Assembly (NCBI GenBank): GCA_016191085.1 | Contig: JACPPJ010000028.1 | Location: 1-53,173, forward strand | Length of the DNA stretch: 53,173 bases | From: Acidobacteriota bacterium | GTDB lineage: Bacteria; Acidobacteriota; Terriglobia; 2-12-FULL-54-10 | Reading direction: 5' to 3' | Shown: piece after piece, positions 49,063 through 53,173 of the stretch | How positions within the stretch are numbered: position 1 is the first letter of the stretch | How the letters are laid out: each line of letters starts with the position of its first letter | The notes under the pieces: model-generated | Database searches by the model: none | Seen by the model: the letters and a program-made list of their open reading frames with translations, nothing else | What the model was told of the DNA's origin: nothing | Translations under genes and position numbers: made by a program

Positions 49063-50949
49063 ATGCATGACCCACAAACGGATGAGTGGGGAATCTACGC
49101 GGGTTATCACGACATCCTTGGGCATTGGCATGGGACCACGGACGAAAGCCGTTCGGCGCTCCGAAACGCCATGCATTCGGGAGAAGACGTTCCCAGCGGC
49201 GGATTTGCTGATGTGATTGTAGTGCATCAGGGCGAATCACGGCCGATTCCAGAAGAAGGAGAACTAACGCTGGAGAGCGGTGAAAGAATCGTCGTCGCGA
49301 CCAACTTCCCGCCCGATCTGCCAATCGGTTATCACGAACTCAGCTCCAGTGACGGCAAACGGGTGCGAATTATTGCGGCCCCGCGCCGATGCTACTTGCC
49401 GTCAGATTTACATACGTGGGGATGGGCGCTGCAGCTCTACAGCCTCCGTTCTCAAGATAGTTGGGGGATCGGCGACTTTGCCGACCTAAGGACATTTGCA
49501 GCCTGGTCTGCTGGTGAAGTCGGCGCTGGCGTGGTTGTAATGAATCCGCTGTGCGCGCCTATCGTGGGTCTGCCGCAGGAGCCGAGCCCGTACTTCGCTG
49601 GCAGCAGATTGTATCGAAATCCGCTCTACTTGCGAATCGAAGAAATCCCGGGCGCGGGTGAACTGGGCCAACGGTTAGAACTTCTTGAAACGGCGGGCAG
49701 AGAGTTGAACCGCAAACGCATCATTGATCGCGACGCGGTGTACCAACTCAAGATGGAAGCCTTCCAACTGATTTTCCACAATTTCCGCAGCGATGAGCGG
49801 TTCGAGCGTTACTGCGCTCGCGAGGGAGCGGGATTGGATAGATTCGCTGCGTTTTGCGTTCTGACGGAGAAATACGGCAGCGGCTGGCAACGATGGCCAA
49901 GCGAATTCCGCGACCCCGCATCTGACGCTGTAAGCCGTTTGATCAACGGCGAAGCCGGACGCGTCCGCTTCCACATGTGGCTGCAGTGGCACTTAGATTG
50001 TCAGCTTGTCCGCGCCGGTGAGGAGTTGGCCATCGTGCAGGATTTGCCCATAGGCGTGAATCCGGATGGCTTTGATGCATGGCTCTGGCAGGAGACGTTT
50101 GCACAGGGGGTTTCCGTGGGGGCTCCTCCGGACGACTTCAATGTCCAAGGGCAGGATTGGGGACTGCCGCCGTTCATCCCAAAACGGCTGCGCGCGGCTG
50201 GATATGAGCCGTTCATCCGTACAATCCGCGCTTCTCTCCGGTATGCGGGAGGACTTCGCATTGACCACGTCATGGGGCTATTCCGCTTGTTCTGGATTCC
50301 CGTAGGAATGGGCGCCCAGCACGGGGCATACGTCCGCTACAATGCGCGCGAGTTGTTGGCGATCATCGCGATAGAGAGCCAGCGCGCAAAGGCGTTTATT
50401 GTCGGCGAAGACCTCGGCACGGTCGAACCCGGTGTGCGGGAGATTTTAGGGGAGCATGCAATATTATCGTACAAAGTTCTCTGGTTCGAAGATGCGCCTC
50501 CCGCCACGTTCCCTGCTGACTCTATGGCCGTCGTAAGTACGCACGATTTGCCCACTATCGCCGGAATATGGAGCGGCTCTGATGTGCGGCGGCAGAAGCA
50601 ACTCGGTCTGCAGCCCAACGAGCAAATGGCAATCGCTGCCCGGGAGAAAGTGAAAAGACTCACACAGGTGAACGCGGCCGCTGATCTACCGGAAGTAATC
50701 AGATTGACATATGCGGCTGTCGCCGAGGCGCCTTCGCGCATCGTCGTAGCCAGCCTGGAGGACGCATTAGCGGTCGAAGAGAGGCCGAACCTGCCTGGCC
50801 CGCTTACGGAGGGTTCAGCCAACTGGTCAATGGCGCTGCCGCTTACGCTGGAGGCTATTCAACAGGAGCCGCTGGTGCGGAGCGTTGCGGATTCGATCGG
50901 AATGAAAAGGTCGAGCGAGTATAGCGGACGCCGAGATAAAGCGAGTTAG
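49063..50949 (+). CDS. malQ: 4-alpha-glucanotransferase (amylomaltase, GH77)
   Basis: 628 residues, divergent from treZ. GGAG lies ahead of the ATG. GH77 catalytic residues: D401 in 'GGLRIDHVMGL', E449 in 'IVGEDLGTV', D495 in 'VSTHDLPT'. An N-terminal extension (about 1-110) has a carbohydrate-module-like beta fold. 'SYKVLWFEDAPP' and the 'GLPQEPSPYFAGSRLYRNPLYL' substrate loop match amylomaltases. It transfers maltooligosaccharide chains between acceptors and would supply or trim substrates for the debranching enzyme and TreZ. Confidence 0.92.
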   Translation: MHDPQTDEWGIYAGYHDILGHWHGTTDESRSALRNAMHSGEDVPSGGFADVIVVHQGESRPIPEEGELTLESGERIVVATNFPPDLPIGYHELSSSDGKRVRIIAAPRRCYLPSDLHTWGWALQLYSLRSQDSWGIGDFADLRTFAAWSAGEVGAGVVVMNPLCAPIVGLPQEPSPYFAGSRLYRNPLYLRIEEIPGAGELGQRLELLETAGRELNRKRIIDRDAVYQLKMEAFQLIFHNFRSDERFERYCAREGAGLDRFAAFCVLTEKYGSGWQRWPSEFRDPASDAVSRLINGEAGRVRFHMWLQWHLDCQLVRAGEELAIVQDLPIGVNPDGFDAWLWQETFAQGVSVGAPPDDFNVQGQDWGLPPFIPKRLRAAGYEPFIRTIRASLRYAGGLRIDHVMGLFRLFWIPVGMGAQHGAYVRYNARELLAIIAIESQRAKAFIVGEDLGTVEPGVREILGEHAILSYKVLWFEDAPPATFPADSMAVVSTHDLPTIAGIWSGSDVRRQKQLGLQPNEQMAIAAREKVKRLTQVNAAADLPEVIRLTYAAVAEAPSRIVVASLEDALAVEERPNLPGPLTEGSANWSMALPLTLEAIQQEPLVRSVADSIGMKRSSEYSGRRDKAS

Positions 50950-50955
50950 GAGATC

Positions 50956-52875
50956 TCACTCTACCGCTTGAGCAAGCTGTTCCCACTGTTGCATTAGAAC
51001 GTCGAGCTGTGCCCGGCGATCCCCCAGCAGTTTCGTGAGGCGGATGGTTTCGTCCGCGCTCTTGAATGTCGCCAGATCGGTTTCGCACGCAGCGATTTCC
51101 GCCTCACAGCGCGAAATCTCATTCTCCAGCGCATCCTGCTTCTCACGCCGCCCACGAAGGACGATGGGATTTATCCTCTTGCCGCGGGGCTCAGCAGGCT
51201 GCGCGATGTGCACCGGCGAGATCTGTTCTGGCGTGTCGGCAGACATAAGCTTTCGGCTGGCCGCACCGCGCTCCTTCTGCCACAGATAATCCTCATAGTT
51301 GCCGGCATAATCGCGAAGCTCGCCATCTTCGATTTCAAAGATGCGCGTCGCCAGCCGGTCGATGAAGTATCTGTCGTGGGAGACAAACACGATGGTGCCG
51401 CTGAATTTCTGAAGCGCCTCGAGCAATACGTCCTTAGCCTGCAAATCCAAGTGATTCGTGGGCTCGTCCAGCAATAAGAAGTTATGTGGGCGCTGCAGCA
51501 TGCGCGCGAGCGCATAACGATTGCGCTCACCACCGGAAAGCACGCCGATAGCTTTGAAGACTTCGTCATCGGAAAATAGAAAACAGCCCAGCAGTGTACG
51601 CAGCTGCGTTTGTCCACTGGAAGCCATGGGCGCAACGCTGGCCAGGTCGTCGATGAGGCGTGCCTTGGGATCGAGCGCCTTGTACTGGTCCTGTGCGAAG
51701 TAATCCACCTCGACGTTGTGCCCCAGGCGGAATTCGCCCGACGTCACAGCTTCCTCGCCTGCCAGCAATTTGATCAACGTGGATTTGCCTGCGCCGTTCA
51801 CGCCGACCAGGCCAATGCGGTCTCCGCGATTGATCACAAAATTCACTCCCGCAAAAACCTGCTTCTGGCCGTAGCTCTTGGCTAAATCTCGGCACTCTAC
51901 GACCGTGCGTCCGCTGGCCGGCGGCTGAGGAAAAGAAAAATGAATCGTCTTTTCTTCAGGCGGTATCTCTATGCGCTCGATTTTTTCTAGTTCCTTTATA
52001 CGGCTCTGCACCTGCTTGGCTTTCGTAGCCTGATATCGGAATCGATTGATGAAAGCCTCCAGATGCTGGATGCGGTCCTGTTGATTGCGCCAGGCTGCTT
52101 CTAGATGGCTGCGTCGCTGTGTTTTCTGGTCCAGGTATCGCTCGTAGTTTCCCGTGTAAATGAAAGCTCGCCGGTTCCATATCTCCAGGATTTGATAGAC
52201 GGTCGAATCGAGGAAATAGCGGTCATGCGATACCAAAACAAAAGCGCCAGGGTAGTCGTTCAGATATTGCTCCAACCAGTTCCGTGCCTCAAGATCCAGG
52301 TGGTTGGTGGGCTCGTCGAGTAGGAGCAGATTCGGTTTTACAAGCAGGAGCTTTGCAAGCGCGATGCGCATCTGCCAGCCGCCGGAGAATTCCTCGGTTC
52401 GCCGTCTGGCGTCCTGAGCAGAAAAGCCCAACCCGTGAAGCACGGCGCTGGCCTGAGCTTCCATCGAGTAGCCGTCGCGCCCCTGGAACTCGGTCTCGAT
52501 GCGGTGGTAACGATCGCTGACACGCTCATATTCTTCGCTGTCGTGATCGATCTCCGCCATGCGATGCGTCAGCGCCTCCATCTCCTTCTCGATAGCGAGC
52601 AGATCGCCGAAAACGGAGAGGCATTCGTCAAGAACGGTTCGCCCGGAGAGTGAAAGCCCGTCTTGCGGTAGGTACCCGGTGGTGATGCCCTTGGCGGTAG
52701 AAAGCGTGCCCTCATCCAGCGATTCGAGCCCGGCCAGCACTTTGAGCAAGGTTGACTTGCCAGTGCCATTCGCGCCTACAAGTCCGACGCGATCCCTGGG
52801 ATTTATGTGCCAGTCCAGGCTCTCAAACAAAGTTTTTGCGCCGAAATGCTTTCCGGCAGCGGAAAGTTGAATCAT
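50956..52875 (-). CDS. ABC-F family ATPase (Uup/YheS-like)
   Basis: 639 residues with two ATP-binding cassettes and no membrane segment. The first Walker A is 'GANGTGKST' with signature 'FSGGWQMRIALA' and 'LLLLDEPTNHLDLE'; the second is 'GVNGAGKST' with 'LSGGERNRYALA' and 'LLLDEPTNHLDLQ'. Between them is the basic/helical linker (about 245-300) that ABC-F proteins use to enter the ribosome E site. A C-terminal coiled coil follows (about 585-639), as in Uup-like members. Likely role: translation factor or ribosome rescue; antibiotic resistance cannot be inferred from sequence. Convergent with malQ. Confidence 0.92.
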   Translation of the reverse strand: MIQLSAAGKHFGAKTLFESLDWHINPRDRVGLVGANGTGKSTLLKVLAGLESLDEGTLSTAKGITTGYLPQDGLSLSGRTVLDECLSVFGDLLAIEKEMEALTHRMAEIDHDSEEYERVSDRYHRIETEFQGRDGYSMEAQASAVLHGLGFSAQDARRRTEEFSGGWQMRIALAKLLLVKPNLLLLDEPTNHLDLEARNWLEQYLNDYPGAFVLVSHDRYFLDSTVYQILEIWNRRAFIYTGNYERYLDQKTQRRSHLEAAWRNQQDRIQHLEAFINRFRYQATKAKQVQSRIKELEKIERIEIPPEEKTIHFSFPQPPASGRTVVECRDLAKSYGQKQVFAGVNFVINRGDRIGLVGVNGAGKSTLIKLLAGEEAVTSGEFRLGHNVEVDYFAQDQYKALDPKARLIDDLASVAPMASSGQTQLRTLLGCFLFSDDEVFKAIGVLSGGERNRYALARMLQRPHNFLLLDEPTNHLDLQAKDVLLEALQKFSGTIVFVSHDRYFIDRLATRIFEIEDGELRDYAGNYEDYLWQKERGAASRKLMSADTPEQISPVHIAQPAEPRGKRINPIVLRGRREKQDALENEISRCEAEIAACETDLATFKSADETIRLTKLLGDRRAQLDVLMQQWEQLAQAVE

Positions 52876-52983
52876 AGTTCCTGTGAGCGCAGTCGCTTCG
52901 ACCGAGGAGGCACGCGCTTCTGTTAACTATATCAGGTCGTTTGCGAACGAGCGACTGGCGGGCGGCGGGGATTGCATGTGGGA

Positions 52984-53015
52984 CAGGCGCCACTTGAGCT
53001 CGACAGTGGCGCCTG
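52984..53015. repeat. 11-base perfect hairpin upstream of the DUF6788-like gene
   Basis: CAGGCGCCACT (52984-52994) and AGTGGCGCCTG (53005-53015) flank a ten-base loop. It resembles a GGGACAGGCGCC-type dispersed palindrome known to me from Acidobacteria (memory, unchecked). Confidence 0.55.
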
Positions 53016-53042
53016 CCCGCGCGCAAGTTGTATTATTAACAC

Positions 53043-53173
53043 ATGCATATGAAGATCAAGCCTAAGGGATCTCAGGCAGCCCGGTTGCGGCAGCGGAAGT
53101 TTCAGTTGCTTCGCCGGTTCGAGCTTCCGCCCGATCTGCTACCCGGTTCGCTGTCTCTCACACACCGTCGCTA
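53043..53173 (+). CDS. DUF6788-like protein, N-terminal fragment (runs off window)
   Basis: ATG at 53043 (or 53049) opens 43 codons: basic start 'MHMKIKPKGSQAARLRQRKFQLLRRFE', then 'LPPDLLPGSLSLTHRR' at the window edge. 'LLPGSLS..HR.' immediately before CGK.NC.C is the DUF6788 pattern of small transposon-associated zinc-finger-like proteins; the Cys part lies outside. An associated transposase could follow, but that is not visible. No good Shine-Dalgarno; TATTAT at 53031 could be a -10 box, leaving only a few bases of leader. Confidence 0.55.
   Translation, partial: MHMKIKPKGSQAARLRQRKFQLLRRFELPPDLLPGSLSLTHRR

Noticed and set aside
52984..53050. Inverted terminal repeat of an insertion sequence at the right edge
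   Set aside because: The hairpin is a single palindrome with no matching partner in the window; the DUF6788-like gene alone does not prove an IS.
1..53173. tRNA or rRNA genes
   Set aside because: No cloverleaf-like or rRNA-like segment was recognised by eye; a covariance-model scan (tRNAscan-SE/Infernal) would be decisive.

Overview
The window looks like a chromosomal segment of an Acidobacteriota bacterium (Koribacter/Terriglobia-like). The clues are moderately GC-rich DNA, many TTG/GTG starts, a Solibacter-type C-terminal (TIGR03437-like) domain, 'LGDIAR' LysM proteins, fused AroDE, a MoxR/VWA/DUF4175 operon, and many short dispersed palindromic repeats between genes. This assignment is inference; no 16S rRNA or tRNA gene is visible.

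Layout. 1-3.4 kb: the broken end of an IS630-like gene, an OmpA-like lipoprotein-sized envelope protein, and a two-gene ImmA/IrrE-DUF4411 (PIN-like) toxin-antitoxin-type pair. 3.4-11.2 kb: a LysM protein, chorismate mutase-tyrA, a large secreted NHL/TIGR03437 protein, queF, a Nudix hydrolase and an orphan LytTR response regulator. 11.6-16.4 kb: a Gld-type ABC exporter operon (ATPase, permease, GldG-like auxiliary protein, DUF4340 protein). 16.5-19.5 kb, minus strand: sucC - small conserved protein - sucD - ndk from one promoter, with trpD divergent. 20.8-23.9 kb: a MazEF-like pair, an LLM-family oxidoreductase broken by one in-frame TGA, and fused aroDE. 24.1-38.4 kb: an eight-gene plus-strand operon (VWA protein, cysteine-less caspase-like protein, TPR/MA-clan metallopeptidase, MoxR ATPase, tiny membrane protein, DUF58, BatA/VWA, DUF4175 with a Gln/Gly-rich tract). 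38.4-44.7 kb: thioesterase, a 56-residue six-cysteine protein, SDR, a decayed subclass-B3-like metallo-beta-lactamase remnant, radical SAM and GalT-like genes (divergent), bactofilin, a methyltransferase-like protein and a DksA/TraR protein. 44.9-53.2 kb: glycogen/trehalose genes (debranching enzyme, treZ, malQ), an ABC-F ATPase and the start of a DUF6788-like gene.

How genes work together. The MoxR operon probably forms a membrane-anchored chaperone/VWA surveillance or assembly machine facing the periplasm. The Gld-like operon is a four-part exporter. TreZ, the debranching enzyme and MalQ handle alpha-glucan chains, although TreY is not here. CM-TyrA, AroDE and TrpD are scattered aromatic amino acid genes.

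Most striking: (1) a 56-aa Cys-rich gene with its own promoter and Shine-Dalgarno site; (2) a frameshifted B3 metallo-beta-lactamase relic; (3) the LLM gene with TGA in place of an expected Trp codon; (4) at least five families of dispersed repeats, two of which enter coding sequence: one ends both QueF and AroDE with Ser-Asp-Lys-stop, and one encodes the same peptide in two genes of the MoxR operon; (5) the caspase-like member of the MoxR operon with Ser where a catalytic Cys would be expected. All promoter calls were made by eye, and no database search was run.
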